The notes: a model not told the origin generated them from the sequence alone. A DNA stretch of 33,656 bases from Clostridiales bacterium (GCA_012520655.1 JAAYNW010000016.1:1-33656), one strand, 5' to 3'. Shown: positions 7,876 to 16,246, counted from the first letter of the stretch. A program made the numbers and translations.

Positions 7876-7902
7876 ATCTAAATTAGGAAAAGGAGGTTTT
7901 CT

Positions 7903-8739
7903 ATGTTTGCGGTCTTTTTGGAACATAAGCTTCTCAGCGGGGCTTTTTTGATACTCTTATTATTAAGCATAATATGCCAGATTATGATAGGAGTAATATA
8001 CCAAAAAATGATAAAGGAGACGGATAACATGTCTTCTACCAAAAATAAGTTTTTAAAGCAGTGTAAAATGAAATTCGCAAATTGCTATCAGCTAAATGAA
8101 GGAGTGTCAAACATTCCCGTATTTGTGGACAAGTTCATCGCAAAAGTATCTTTTATGGGGATATCTTTGACGAGCTTTAAGCATTTGTCCGGACAGTTTA
8201 TGCTTCTATCGATAGTAGCGGCAGGTGCCGGAGCCTGTAGAGAAATTATACGCGGGGAGACGGTAGGAAAAATACTTCCTTATTACATTGTCAGTTTTTT
8301 GGCATTATATGTCTTTTTTTCTATTTCCGGGTTGGTGGACATACAGGGGAAAAAAGAAAGATTGAAAGTGAACCTGGTGGATTATCTGGAAAACCATATG
8401 GTAAATAAGCTGCGCCAGTCTGCAATAGATTGGGCGGAAATTACCGGAGGAGAGAAGATGACTTTGCCGGGAACAGAAAAAGAGAAAGCGGAAAAAAATA
8501 ATAAGTTTGACAAAGCAGAAAAAAGCAGTCCGGAGGTAAAACGGGATATCGGTGCACTTCGAGAGGAGATTGGATTATCGGCAAGGCGTAAGGAACCGCA
8601 GGCGGAACCAAAAAGCCGGATGGAGACGGACAAGCCTGAAAATAAGCCTGAAAATACTCGTAAGGAAGAGAAAAAAACCATATTTTCCCATCAGGAAAAG
8701 CAGGAACTGGAAGAACTCCTCAGGGAATTCTTTGTGTAA
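7903..8739 (+). CDS. Membrane protein of unknown function with charged C-terminal tail
   Basis: 278 residues; I recognise no domain. A first membrane segment spans about residues 10-32. A soluble stretch of about 70 residues follows, with Cys53 and Cys59. Two more hydrophobic segments lie near residues 105-122 and 127-148. The last 110 residues are highly charged (Lys/Glu-rich), probably disordered, and end in a short predicted helix (EKQELEELLREFF). The layout suggests a membrane anchor with a long cytoplasmic tail that could bind a partner; this is inference. AGGAGG sits nine bases before the ATG and a good promoter precedes it. It lies between murG (divergent) and pgi (own promoter), so it is monocistronic. 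I have an impression of similar proteins in Lachnospiraceae but cannot name the family. Confidence 0.75.
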   Translation: MFAVFLEHKLLSGAFLILLLLSIICQIMIGVIYQKMIKETDNMSSTKNKFLKQCKMKFANCYQLNEGVSNIPVFVDKFIAKVSFMGISLTSFKHLSGQFMLLSIVAAGAGACREIIRGETVGKILPYYIVSFLALYVFFSISGLVDIQGKKERLKVNLVDYLENHMVNKLRQSAIDWAEITGGEKMTLPGTEKEKAEKNNKFDKAEKSSPEVKRDIGALREEIGLSARRKEPQAEPKSRMETDKPENKPENTRKEEKKTIFSHQEKQELEELLREFFV

Positions 8740-8766
8740 AGTCGTATTTACGGAGAAATCTTTCTC

Positions 8767-8795
8767 TTGAAAAAGAAAAACAACTTTGCTACACT
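8767..8795 (+). promoter_or_regulatory. Sigma-A promoter of pgi
   Basis: TTGAAA (8767-8772), a 17-bp spacer and TACACT (8790-8795), giving a leader of about 70 bases before pgi. Confidence 0.55.
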
Positions 8796-8870
8796 TAACG
8801 TGATTACTCAATATATTTACGAATATAAACCCGGTAGACAACAGTCCGGGCAGACAAAGGAGCGAGACAA

Positions 8871-10220
8871 ATGAGCAATAAAGTTACATTTGATTATTCC
8901 AAGGCTTCACAGTTTATAAGCAATCATGAAGTAGAGCTTATGAAGAAGCTGACCTTGGATGCAAAGGAAGTATTAATTTCCAAAACGGGCGCAGGTAATG
9001 ATTTTTTGGGATGGGTTGATTTGCCGGTAAACTATGATAAAGAAGAATTTGCACGAATAAAAAAAGCAGCGGCTAAAATTCAAGCCGATTCGGAAGTACT
9101 TCTTGTTATCGGCATCGGAGGTTCTTATCTCGGAGCAAGAGCGGCAATTGAATTTCTTAGACATAGCTTCTACAATTCAGTAGATAAGTCTGTTAGAAAG
9201 ACACCTGAAATTTATTTCACAGGTAATTCTATCAGTTCCACATATATTAAACACCTTATGGACGTGATTGGAGACAGGGATTTCTCTATTAACATGATAA
9301 GCAAATCCGGTACGACGACTGAGCCGGCCATTGCATTCCGCGTCTTCAAAGAAATGATGGAGAAGAAATACGGTAAAGAAGAAGCGGCTAAGAGAATCTA
9401 TGCGACGACAGATAAAGCGAGAGGCTCTCTCAAGAATCTCGCTACGGAGGAAGGATATGAGACTTTTGTTGTTCCCGATGATGTAGGTGGACGTTTCTCC
9501 GTACTTACGGCTGTAGGCTTACTTCCGATAGCTGTCAGCGGAGCGGATATCGACCGTTTGATGGAAGGTGCGGCAAGCGGAAGAAAGCGCGCAATGGATG
9601 CTTCCTTCGAAGAAAACGACGCATTGAAATATGCGGCGCTTCGCAATATTTTGTTAAGAAAAGGCAAGACTATAGAAGTTCTTGCTAATTACGAGCCCGG
9701 CGTACACTTTGTATCCGAATGGTGGAAGCAGTTATACGGCGAAAGCGAAGGAAAAGACCAGAAAGGTATCTTCCCGGCAAGCGTTGATCTTACAACGGAT
9801 TTACACTCCATGGGACAGTATATTCAGGATGGAGCAAGAACACTTTTTGAAACGGTAATCAATATTGAAAAAAGCAGAGAAGAAATTGTTCTCGGCACAG
9901 AACCGGTAGATTTGGACGGACTTAACTACCTTGCCGGCAAGACTGTTGACTTCGTGAACAAGAGCGCAATGAACGGAACCATTCTTGCTCATACCGACGG
10001 AAATGTTCCTAACTTAATGGTACATATACCGGAAGTAAATGAATTCTACCTCGGCGAGTTATTCTATTTCTTTGAGTTTGCCTGTGGTATAAGCGGATAT
10101 TTGCTCGGCGTAAATCCTTTTGACCAACCGGGTGTGGAAAGCTACAAGAAGAATATGTTTGCCCTCCTCGGCAAACCGGGTTACGAAGCGCAGAGAGAAG
10201 AATTATTAAAGAGATTGTAA
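8871..10220 (+). CDS. pgi: Glucose-6-phosphate isomerase
   Basis: A 449-residue enzyme converting glucose 6-phosphate and fructose 6-phosphate, a cytosolic step of glycolysis and gluconeogenesis. [16 protein letters not shown] (sugar-phosphate binding), [14 protein letters not shown], the [15 protein letters not shown] signature and the [15 protein letters not shown] stretch with the catalytic Glu are all present. The C-terminal [18 protein letters not shown] signature is intact. Length matches the short Firmicute form (about 450 residues) rather than the 550-residue enterobacterial form. GGAGCGAG precedes the ATG, and the gene has its own promoter (8767-8795) and terminator (10241-10282). 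Confidence 0.97.
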   Translation: MSNKVTFDYSKASQFISNHEVELMKKLTLDAKEVLISKTGAGNDFLGWVDLPVNYDKEEFARIKKAAAKIQADSEVLLVIGIGGSYLGARAAIEFLRHSFYNSVDKSVRKTPEIYFTGNSISSTYIKHLMDVIGDRDFSINMISKSGTTTEPAIAFRVFKEMMEKKYGKEEAAKRIYATTDKARGSLKNLATEEGYETFVVPDDVGGRFSVLTAVGLLPIAVSGADIDRLMEGAASGRKRAMDASFEENDALKYAALRNILLRKGKTIEVLANYEPGVHFVSEWWKQLYGESEGKDQKGIFPASVDLTTDLHSMGQYIQDGARTLFETVINIEKSREEIVLGTEPVDLDGLNYLAGKTVDFVNKSAMNGTILAHTDGNVPNLMVHIPEVNEFYLGELFYFFEFACGISGYLLGVNPFDQPGVESYKKNMFALLGKPGYEAQREELLKRL

Positions 10221-10240
10221 TATTTATTTAAAAATATATA

Positions 10241-10282
10241 ATTGCCTTGAAAGTTCGCAAAAACCTTCGGGGCAATTTTTTT
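10241..10282 (+). terminator. Terminator of pgi
   Basis: ATTGCC (10241-10246) pairs with GGCAAT (10271-10276). The stem extends inward through G-T pairs to about 12 pairs, and a run of T follows. Confidence 0.8.
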
Positions 10283-10441
10283 ATTCTATTGCTATACAGA
10301 TGACTTATTAATATATGAATCTTTAAAAACAACTGGATAATAGAAGGAATCAATGATAGAATAAGGAACTGGATTCAGAATGACAGAACGTGAAAGCGAA
10401 GTGCTGATTTGTTTTGTTCTGGCAAGAGAGAGAGGTATGAA

Positions 10442-10849
10442 ATGGAAAAATGGACTAAGAAACAGAAAATAATATTGGTTGCAGTATTTGCCGTAATAGT
10501 GGCAGCAATTGGGATAACGGCAGGAGTGCTGAATTACCGGGCTACGCAGGAGGGCGTGAAGTATTTTCAGGTGGTAGTCACTTCTGAACGTGACGGATAT
10601 TCCGAGACAATGGAGTGTAAATCCTACGAAGAGTACTTAGGTAAATTCATGCGAACCTTTGAAGGCTGTGAATGGCAGGATTCTGAATATGGTATTTATA
10701 TTAGTGGCTTTAACGGAATGAAAGAAGACACGGATAATCAATACTGGTGGTGTGTAATGGTAAACGGAGAAGCGGCGACAATCGGAGCGGACGAGATTCC
10801 ATTGCAGGATGGGGAAACGTATAGCTTTGTTTTGATGCAAGGCTGGTAG
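10442..10849 (+). CDS. Membrane-anchored DUF4430 domain protein
   Basis: 135 residues from the ATG at 10442, preceded by GAGAGAGG. A single N-terminal membrane segment (about residues 9-29, no lipobox Cys) anchors an extracellular domain. That domain contains YFQVVV near its start, then YWWCVMVNGE and LQDGETYSFVLMQGW at the end. This matches the DUF4430 pattern, a small beta-rich domain related to the C-terminal part of transcobalamin. The next gene, 28 bases downstream, is an ECF-type S component. DUF4430 proteins often accompany such genes, so this is probably an accessory substrate-capture protein for uptake. The substrate is unknown. A corrinoid is possible from the domain relationship, but no cobalamin riboswitch is visible upstream. 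Confidence 0.75.
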   Translation: MEKWTKKQKIILVAVFAVIVAAIGITAGVLNYRATQEGVKYFQVVVTSERDGYSETMECKSYEEYLGKFMRTFEGCEWQDSEYGIYISGFNGMKEDTDNQYWWCVMVNGEAATIGADEIPLQDGETYSFVLMQGW

Positions 10850-10877
10850 GGTCTGATTACGGAAAGGCGGGAAGTGA

Positions 10878-11378
10878 ATGCCGATTAGAAAAATGACGAG
10901 AATAGCGCTTTTAAGTGCGATTCTTTATGTTGCGAAGGTAGCGCTGGAATTTATTCCGAATGTAGAGTTGGTGACTTTTTTGGCCATTATTTATACGATT
11001 GTATTCGGAGCAGAGGCTTTTATCATAGTTACAGTATTCAATATGTTTGAATTGATACAATGGGGATTCGGCGTCTGGTGGGTATCATATCTCTATGTAT
11101 GGCCACTCCTCTGCCTTATCACATTTCTTTTAAAGAAGCTTTTGCGGGAAGAATTCGTTCTATGGGCTATTGTCTCGGGGCTCTTTGGGTTAATCTTCGG
11201 TTCCTTATTCGCGATAGCATATCTTCCGGTCGACCCTTCGTATGCGTTGGCTTATTGGATCAGCGGCCTGACCTGGGACGTTTGGCATGGGATTAGTAAC
11301 TTTATTATTATGCTGATCATCGGAAAACCTGTATATGCCGTATTGAACATGGCGAAAGTAAAAGAAACATTATTATAA
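10878..11378 (+). CDS. ECF transporter S component, substrate unknown
   Basis: 166 residues with about five to six hydrophobic segments and almost no loops, the size and shape of an ECF-type vitamin transporter S subunit. The N-terminal IRKMTRIALLSAILYVAK resembles the start of many S components, and a YLPVDPSYALAYWISGLTWDVWHGISNF block lies near the end (read in parts: a Trp-rich helix before a short C-terminal tail). S components bind substrate and use a shared EcfA/EcfA'/EcfT energising module, which is not in this window. It lies 28 bases after the DUF4430 gene and is almost certainly co-transcribed. No terminator is visible after it; the next gene has its own strong promoter. Confidence 0.72.
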   Translation: MPIRKMTRIALLSAILYVAKVALEFIPNVELVTFLAIIYTIVFGAEAFIIVTVFNMFELIQWGFGVWWVSYLYVWPLLCLITFLLKKLLREEFVLWAIVSGLFGLIFGSLFAIAYLPVDPSYALAYWISGLTWDVWHGISNFIIMLIIGKPVYAVLNMAKVKETLL

Positions 11379-11423
11379 GTTTAGCACGCCAATTTTATAA
11401 AAAATAATAAAAAGTTAATTATT

Positions 11424-11452
11424 TTGACAAAGAATGTTCATTCTTTTATGAT
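11424..11452 (+). promoter_or_regulatory. Sigma-A promoter with a perfect palindrome in the spacer
   Basis: TTGACA (11424-11429), a 17-bp spacer and TATGAT (11447-11452). The perfect inverted repeat AAAGAATG-TT-CATTCTTT (11429-11446) fills the space between the two hexamers. That position is typical of a repressor operator, since a dimer bound there blocks RNA polymerase. The regulator is not identified. Confidence 0.75.
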
Positions 11453-11481
11453 GTACTTATGTTAGAATAAGTAAGATAAAT

Positions 11482-11808
11482 ATGGAAGTAAAAGGCAAAA
11501 TAAATTTAGGGCGTAGGTTTTCATTACGGAAGGTAGGAGAAGAGAAGGTGGAACCTGTAAAAGTTGTCTTTAATTCAATGGAAGAATGTCAGAAATATAT
11601 TAGGGTTGTAGAAAACGTTCCTTTTAATATCGATTTACAATGCGGAAGCCGTGTAATTGATGGGAAATCTGCTCTTGGCATTTTAGGCTTTGGATTAAGA
11701 AAGGTATTGGAACTCAGGGTGCATACGGAGGATTCGAAAGCTTGGTCTGAACTTCTTGAGAAGATAGAATTCTGCATCTGTGGGGAGGAAATGAAAATGG
11801 CAATATAG
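11482..11808 (+). CDS. HPr-like domain protein lacking the phospho-histidine
   Basis: 108 residues. From about residue 27 on, the chain aligns by eye with the PTS phosphocarrier HPr: a beta strand (KVVFNS), a helix, then VIDGKSALGILGFG matching the HPr Ser46 region (NLKSIMGVMSLG), then a strand and a final helix. The first-helix region, where HPr has His15 in a GIHARPA-like motif, reads SMEECQKYIRVV and has no histidine. It therefore cannot carry PTS phosphate in the usual way. A serine sits where HPr kinase would act, as in the regulatory paralogue Crh, which also lacks His15. An N-terminal extension of about 25 basic residues precedes the fold. The ribosome site is weak. A strong promoter with an operator-like palindrome (11424-11452) precedes it. 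Confidence 0.62.
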   Translation: MEVKGKINLGRRFSLRKVGEEKVEPVKVVFNSMEECQKYIRVVENVPFNIDLQCGSRVIDGKSALGILGFGLRKVLELRVHTEDSKAWSELLEKIEFCICGEEMKMAI

Positions 11809-11826
11809 AATAAGACGGAAAACAGA

Positions 11827-11867
11827 TGTCGCGCTATGACTATTTTTAGTTATGGAGCGGCATTTTC
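11827..11867 (+). terminator. Terminator of the HPr-like gene
   Basis: A 16-position stem with one mismatch (11827-11842 with 11847-11862), a TTTT loop, then TTTTC. Confidence 0.75.
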
Positions 11868-11911
11868 AAAATGCGGGAAAGATTAATAAGGAAACATATT
11901 GAGGTGACCAT

Positions 11912-12820
11912 ATGACGTTGCAGCAATTAAAATATGTAGTAACCGTAGCGGAAACGGGAAATATTACGGAAGCAGCAAAGCAGCTTTTTATTTCTCAGCC
12001 CAGCTTGACAAATGCTATCAGGGAATTAGAGAAGGAAATGCAGGTAACCATATTTAATAGGACGAATAAAGGCGTTGTCATTTCAAATGAAGGAGATGTC
12101 TTTTTAGCTTATGCCAGGCAGGTCCTGGAGCAGGCGAACTTAATGGAGGAAAAGTTCCTGCATATGAAAGAGCGAAGTCCGCGTTTTTCCGTATCATGTC
12201 AGCATTATTCGTTTGCGGTCAATGCTTTTGTAGATGTCATACGGGAATTCGGGGGGGAAAAGTATGACTTTACATTGAGAGAAACACAAACATATGAGAT
12301 TATTGAGGATATCAGCCGGTTAAAAAGTGAAATCGGAATATTATATAAATCTTCTAAAAATGAAGAAATTATCGACAAACTGATAAAACAATACGATTTG
12401 GAATTCAAGGAATTGTTTACGGCAGCTCCCCATGTTTTTATTTGTTCAACGCATCCACTTTCGGAAAAGGATGTTTTAACTTTGAAGGACTTGGAGGAAT
12501 ATCCTTATCTTTCATTTGAACAGGGAGAATATAATTCTTTTTATTTTTCAGAGGAAATTCTAAGCACGCTTGACAGAAACCGGAATATAAAGGTCAGAGA
12601 CAGGGCTACATTGTTTAATCTTGTAATAGGGCTGAACGGATATACGGTCAGCTCAGGGATAATCAGTAAGGAACTGAATGGGGAACAGATTATTGCAAAG
12701 CCCCTTCAGGTGGACGAGTATATGATAATCGGGACGATTACCCAGAAGAATATGACGCTGAGCAGATATGGTAAGGCTTATATGGAGTCATTAAAACGCC
12801 ATATTGGCGGATTGATATAG
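11912..12820 (+). CDS. LysR-family regulator, MetR/MtaR-like
   Basis: 302 residues. The N-terminal winged helix-turn-helix is typical LysR: LQQLKYVVTVAETGNITEAA, then LFISQPSLTNAIRELEKEM and a wing (IFNRTNKGVVISNEG). The C-terminal part is the two-lobe effector domain. Its SVSCQHYSFAVNAF opening and the ETQTYEIIEDI and IGILYKSSKNEEI stretches resemble the streptococcal MetR/MtaR group that controls methionine genes and responds to homocysteine; this similarity is from memory. The next gene is metE on the same strand, and a MET-box-like palindrome lies between them, so metE activation is the likely job. GAGGTGACC precedes the ATG. Substrate sensing by this protein is inferred, not seen. Confidence 0.85.
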   Translation: MTLQQLKYVVTVAETGNITEAAKQLFISQPSLTNAIRELEKEMQVTIFNRTNKGVVISNEGDVFLAYARQVLEQANLMEEKFLHMKERSPRFSVSCQHYSFAVNAFVDVIREFGGEKYDFTLRETQTYEIIEDISRLKSEIGILYKSSKNEEIIDKLIKQYDLEFKELFTAAPHVFICSTHPLSEKDVLTLKDLEEYPYLSFEQGEYNSFYFSEEILSTLDRNRNIKVRDRATLFNLVIGLNGYTVSSGIISKELNGEQIIAKPLQVDEYMIIGTITQKNMTLSRYGKAYMESLKRHIGGLI

Positions 12821-12850
12821 TTTAAAACTATGTCAAACCGCCATTTTTTT
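12806..12850 (+). terminator. Terminator of the lysR gene
   Basis: GGCGG (12806-12810) pairs with CCGCC (12838-12842), and the stem continues inward through about 12 more pairs with one mismatch. Seven T follow. The left arm lies inside the last lysR codons, and the inner part contains the MET-box-like palindrome. Confidence 0.85.
12816..12832 (+). promoter_or_regulatory. Candidate MET-box (MetR/MtaR operator)
   Basis: TATAGTTT-A-AAACTATG matches the 17-bp streptococcal MET-box (TATAGTTT-N-AAACTATA, from memory) at every position but the last. It ends 99 bases before the metE ATG, about 80 bases upstream of the likely start of transcription, a position suited to LysR-type activation. Confidence 0.55.
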
Positions 12851-12865
12851 GTATTTTTCATAAAA

Positions 12866-12897
12866 TTGGCAAAGGAGTATATTTATTCTCATAAATA
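12866..12897 (+). promoter_or_regulatory. Probable metE promoter with palindrome
   Basis: TTGGCA (12866-12871) is a fair -35, with CATAAA (12890-12895) at an 18-bp spacing as a weak -10. The perfect inverted repeat TATTTAT-TCTC-ATAAATA (12880-12886 with 12891-12897) overlaps the -10 and could be a second regulator site. A weak promoter is what an activator-dependent gene would show. Confidence 0.4.
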
Positions 12898-12931
12898 AAA
12901 TCGTAAAGTATGAGTGGGAGGAAGAAAGACA

Positions 12932-15205
12932 ATGAAAAGTGCCGTGGTCGGTTTTCCGAGAGTGGGAAAACTGAGAGAATTAAAGTTTGCTTCTGAAAAA
13001 TATTTTAAGAAAGAAATCGGAAAAGAAGAGTTACTTGCTGTTTCAAGGGAGTTAAGGAAAGAGCATTGGAATTTCCAGAAACGGGCAGGAATCGACTTTA
13101 TATCTTCCAATGATTTTTCTTATTACGACGGAATGCTGGATACGGCAGTTCTAATGAATGTGATGCCTGAAAAATACCGGAAATTGAAATTGAAGGGAAT
13201 GGACATTTATTTTGCCATGGCGAGAGGATATCAAGGAGAAGCAGGAGATGCTCAGGCGCTTGCCATGAAAAAGTGGTTTAATACAAATTATCATTATATG
13301 GTGCCGGAATTCGAGGATAACACGGTTGTCCGATTGACGGGAGATAAACCTTTTAAGGAATATGAAGAAGCGAAGAAAGAAGGGTTAGAGACTAAACCGG
13401 TTATTATAGGAGCATATACTTTTTTAAGGCTGTCGAGATTTAACGGAATAAAAAGGGCGGAAGATTTTATTTCGGATGTTGCAAAAGCTTATGCTTCCTT
13501 GCTGCGACGTTTTGACAAAATGGGAGCAAAATGGCTTCAGTTTGATGAACCGGCCCTGGTAATGGATATGAATAAAGAGGACATTTTTTTATTAAAAATC
13601 CTGTATAGCAAAATACTGGAAGAAAAAAAAGAAATTAAGGTTCTGTTACAAACCTATTTCGGCGATGTGAGAGATTGCTATGAGGATTTGATTGCGATGG
13701 ATTTTGACGGAATCGGGATAGATTTTCTCGAGGGCAGGAGATCCTATGAACTTATAGGGAAATATGGTTTTCCGAAAGAAAAAGTGCTGTTTGCCGGACT
13801 AATTAACGGAAAAAATATTTGGAAATGCAATTATGAAAAGACATTAAAAAAGCTGAATGAGCTGAAGAACTACGCACCGCAGCTCGTTTTATCGACGTCC
13901 TGCTCACTCCTTCATGTTCCCTATACTTTAGAAAATGAAACAGAATTAAAAGAGGAGGAAAAACAGAGCTTTGCGTTTGCTTTGGAAAAGCTGCAGGAAT
14001 TGAGGAATTTATCCATATTGATTGAGAATGACAATTTCACGAAGGAAACAGTATACGAGGAAAATTGCAAAATATTTAAAAAAGAGCGTTTATACCAAAA
14101 CCGACAGGTAAAAGAGCAGGTAGCTGCGCTGCAAAATTCAGATTTTATAAGAAAGCCGGAACGGAAAGAGAGGGAACGGATTCAGAAAGAGGAATTCGGA
14201 CTTCCGTTGCTGCCGACTACCACGATAGGCTCCTTTCCGCAGACACAAGAGGTCAAGAGGAACCGCAGCAGCTATAAGAATGGGGAAATCGATAAAAAAG
14301 CATACGATGAGAAAGTATTTGCCTTTATTAAGGATTGTATCAATGAGCAGGAAGAGATAGGGTTGGATGTTCTGGTGCATGGCGAATATGAGCGGAATGA
14401 CATGGTAGAGTTCTTCGGTGAGAATTTGGAAGGCTATGTATTTACAAAAAGGGCATGGGTACAATCATACGGAACTCGTTGCGTAAAGCCTCCTATTATC
14501 TTCGGAGACGTAAAGCGTGTAAAGCCAATTACAGTAAAGTATTCCGTCTATGCGCAAGGTTTGACGGATAAACCGGTAAAGGGAATGCTTACGGGACCGG
14601 TTACTATATTGAATTGGTCTTTTCCGAGAGAGGATATCTCATTAGAGCAAATGGCGTACCAGATAGGAATCGCTATTAGGGAAGAGGTTCTGGATCTGGA
14701 GAAGGCAGGAATCCGGATTATTCAGATCGATGAAGCGGCTTTAAAAGAGAAATTGCCCATTAGGAGAAGCGACTGGTATAAAGAATACCTCGATTGGGCA
14801 ATTCCGGCATTTCGTTTGTGCCATAGCGGAGTAAAGCCGGAAACACAGATTCATACCCATATGTGCTATAGTGAATTCGATGAAATCATAGAAGACATAG
14901 ACCACATGGATGCGGATGTCATTTCTTTTGAAGCATCGCGTTCCAAGCTTACGATTCTGGATGTATTAAAAGAGAAGAACTTTGAGACGGAGGTTGGGCC
15001 CGGAGTATATGATATTCATTCGCCGAGAGTACCTTCGGTAGAAGAGATAGAAGAAGCTCTATCTAAAATGCTTTCCAGAATTGATAAGAATAAGCTGTGG
15101 GTAAATCCGGACTGCGGGTTGAAGACAAGGGGTACTACGGAAACGATTTCCAGCCTGAGAAACCTGACGGCAGCGGCAAAGGCTGTGAGAAACAGATTAA
15201 AATAA
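12932..15205 (+). CDS. metE: Cobalamin-independent methionine synthase
   Basis: 757 residues from the ATG at 12932, which has GGGAGGA at 12916-12922; a GTG at 12914 overlaps that site and is unlikely. The enzyme transfers the methyl group of 5-methyltetrahydropteroyl-triglutamate to homocysteine in the cytosol. The N-terminal barrel carries GFPRVGKLRELK. The C-terminal catalytic barrel starts near LPTTTIGSFPQT. Its zinc ligands are visible in order: the His and Cys of IHTHMCYSEF, the Glu of VISFEASRS and the Cys of NPDCGLKTR. GPGVYDIHSPRVPS is intact. It follows a MetR-like regulator and lies near mtnN/luxS, which supply homocysteine. No SAM riboswitch or T-box was seen in the short leader. 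Confidence 0.97.
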   Translation: MKSAVVGFPRVGKLRELKFASEKYFKKEIGKEELLAVSRELRKEHWNFQKRAGIDFISSNDFSYYDGMLDTAVLMNVMPEKYRKLKLKGMDIYFAMARGYQGEAGDAQALAMKKWFNTNYHYMVPEFEDNTVVRLTGDKPFKEYEEAKKEGLETKPVIIGAYTFLRLSRFNGIKRAEDFISDVAKAYASLLRRFDKMGAKWLQFDEPALVMDMNKEDIFLLKILYSKILEEKKEIKVLLQTYFGDVRDCYEDLIAMDFDGIGIDFLEGRRSYELIGKYGFPKEKVLFAGLINGKNIWKCNYEKTLKKLNELKNYAPQLVLSTSCSLLHVPYTLENETELKEEEKQSFAFALEKLQELRNLSILIENDNFTKETVYEENCKIFKKERLYQNRQVKEQVAALQNSDFIRKPERKERERIQKEEFGLPLLPTTTIGSFPQTQEVKRNRSSYKNGEIDKKAYDEKVFAFIKDCINEQEEIGLDVLVHGEYERNDMVEFFGENLEGYVFTKRAWVQSYGTRCVKPPIIFGDVKRVKPITVKYSVYAQGLTDKPVKGMLTGPVTILNWSFPREDISLEQMAYQIGIAIREEVLDLEKAGIRIIQIDEAALKEKLPIRRSDWYKEYLDWAIPAFRLCHSGVKPETQIHTHMCYSEFDEIIEDIDHMDADVISFEASRSKLTILDVLKEKNFETEVGPGVYDIHSPRVPSVEEIEEALSKMLSRIDKNKLWVNPDCGLKTRGTTETISSLRNLTAAAKAVRNRLK

Positions 15206-15280
15206 TATGTATTCAAGAAGTGGGTGTTGCAATGTTTATTGTGACAATTCTTATATATGTGAATAACAAAAATAGTACAA

Positions 15281-15320
15281 AAAAATAATCACCCTGCCTA
15301 CAAGTAAAGTGATTATTTTT
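15281..15320. terminator. Terminator between metE and the araC-type gene
   Basis: AAAAATAATCAC (15281-15292) pairs perfectly with GTGATTATTTTT (15309-15320) around a 16-nt loop. A and T runs flank both sides, so it can act in both directions between the convergent genes. Confidence 0.8.
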
Positions 15321-15388
15321 AGATAACCAAATATTACTTGGAAGCATAATATTGTAGAGAACTTACTTTTTTGCAGTATTGGATTAAG

Positions 15389-16246
15389 TTAAGAGCTAAA
15401 TCGGGCATATTTCTTCGGAGATATGCCCACAGCTTTTGTAAAGGCCTTTAAGAAATTACTGTAATCGTTGAATCCGCATTTTTCACAGGTCTCCGTTACC
15501 GATAGACCTTCGTTTAGCAGAGCTTTTGCAATGGTAATCCTTCTTGCGGTAATATATTTGTTAATGGTAGTTCCGGTGGTAGACTTGAAAATACGGCACA
15601 GATAGGAACTGCTTAAGTAAAAATGCTCGGATAATCTGTCTAAGGTCAAATCCTCAGAAATATGCTGATTGATATAAGAAAGAATATCATCTACTTGAGC
15701 ATGGTTCGTCGTGACCGCATCGGTATGTTTACGATGGCAGAATTCATAAAAGAATTTATTCAGAAATACCATAAGTTCCGTAAGGGCAGAACGCTCCATC
15801 AAATCTGAACCGAAGCCTTCAGCCTCTGTTATCTTGTGAGTTAAGTAAATAAAGCGATTGCCAAACTCCGAGTCGAGATGAAATTTATGAGGAAAATCCC
15901 CATCTCTATGAGTAAAACAATAACTTAAATCAGTCAGATTGGAAGAAATATTATTTAAATAATCAGGATGAATGGAAATGACGATTCTTTCGTGTATGCT
16001 GGCTTCTATCTGTGTCAGACGATGACTTTCATACTGATTGATGAAGAAAATATCCCCCGGTTCAATATTATAGAAACGGTTATCGATTAAAAATTGTTTT
16101 CCGCCCGATATGGAATAATAAATCTCGTAACAATCATGAATGTGCATATCCATAGGCTTCTCATTGCTGTAAAGATGTGCCAGAGAAAAATATTTATTTT
16201 CAACACAATATTGTATAGCTTCTTTATTGGACGTAAATTCTTTCAT
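15389..16246 (-). CDS. AraC-family regulator of the uronate locus
   Basis: 285 residues. The N-terminal cupin-like sensor domain (about residues 15-160) has the HIHDCYEIYYSISGG and IEPGDIFFINQYESH motifs. The C-terminal two-helix-turn-helix AraC domain is intact (DLTLDRLSEHFYLSSSYLC, then CGFNDYSNFLKAFTKAVG). It should bind a sugar-derived effector and activate a catabolic operon. It is read from the same strand as, and 37 bases after, the heparinase relic, and faces a KDG-pathway operon. Control of uronate or glycosaminoglycan use is the likely original role. The gene itself shows no damage although two structural genes beside it have been deleted in part. Confidence 0.85.
   Translation of the reverse strand: MKEFTSNKEAIQYCVENKYFSLAHLYSNEKPMDMHIHDCYEIYYSISGGKQFLIDNRFYNIEPGDIFFINQYESHRLTQIEASIHERIVISIHPDYLNNISSNLTDLSYCFTHRDGDFPHKFHLDSEFGNRFIYLTHKITEAEGFGSDLMERSALTELMVFLNKFFYEFCHRKHTDAVTTNHAQVDDILSYINQHISEDLTLDRLSEHFYLSSSYLCRIFKSTTGTTINKYITARRITIAKALLNEGLSVTETCEKCGFNDYSNFLKAFTKAVGISPKKYARFSS

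Noticed and set aside
10283-10441. Possible cobalamin riboswitch before the DUF4430/S-component pair
   Set aside because: The conserved B12-box (AGCCAGGAGACC-like) is absent and the leader shows no strong structure.
12851-12931. SAM riboswitch or T-box before metE
   Set aside because: The leader is too short (about 30 bases from the probable transcript start) and lacks the conserved motifs of either element.
15231-15287. 18-codon hydrophobic ORF after metE
   Set aside because: It has only a weak ribosome-like GGGTG, no conservation evidence, and it runs into the metE terminator. It is too little to call a gene.
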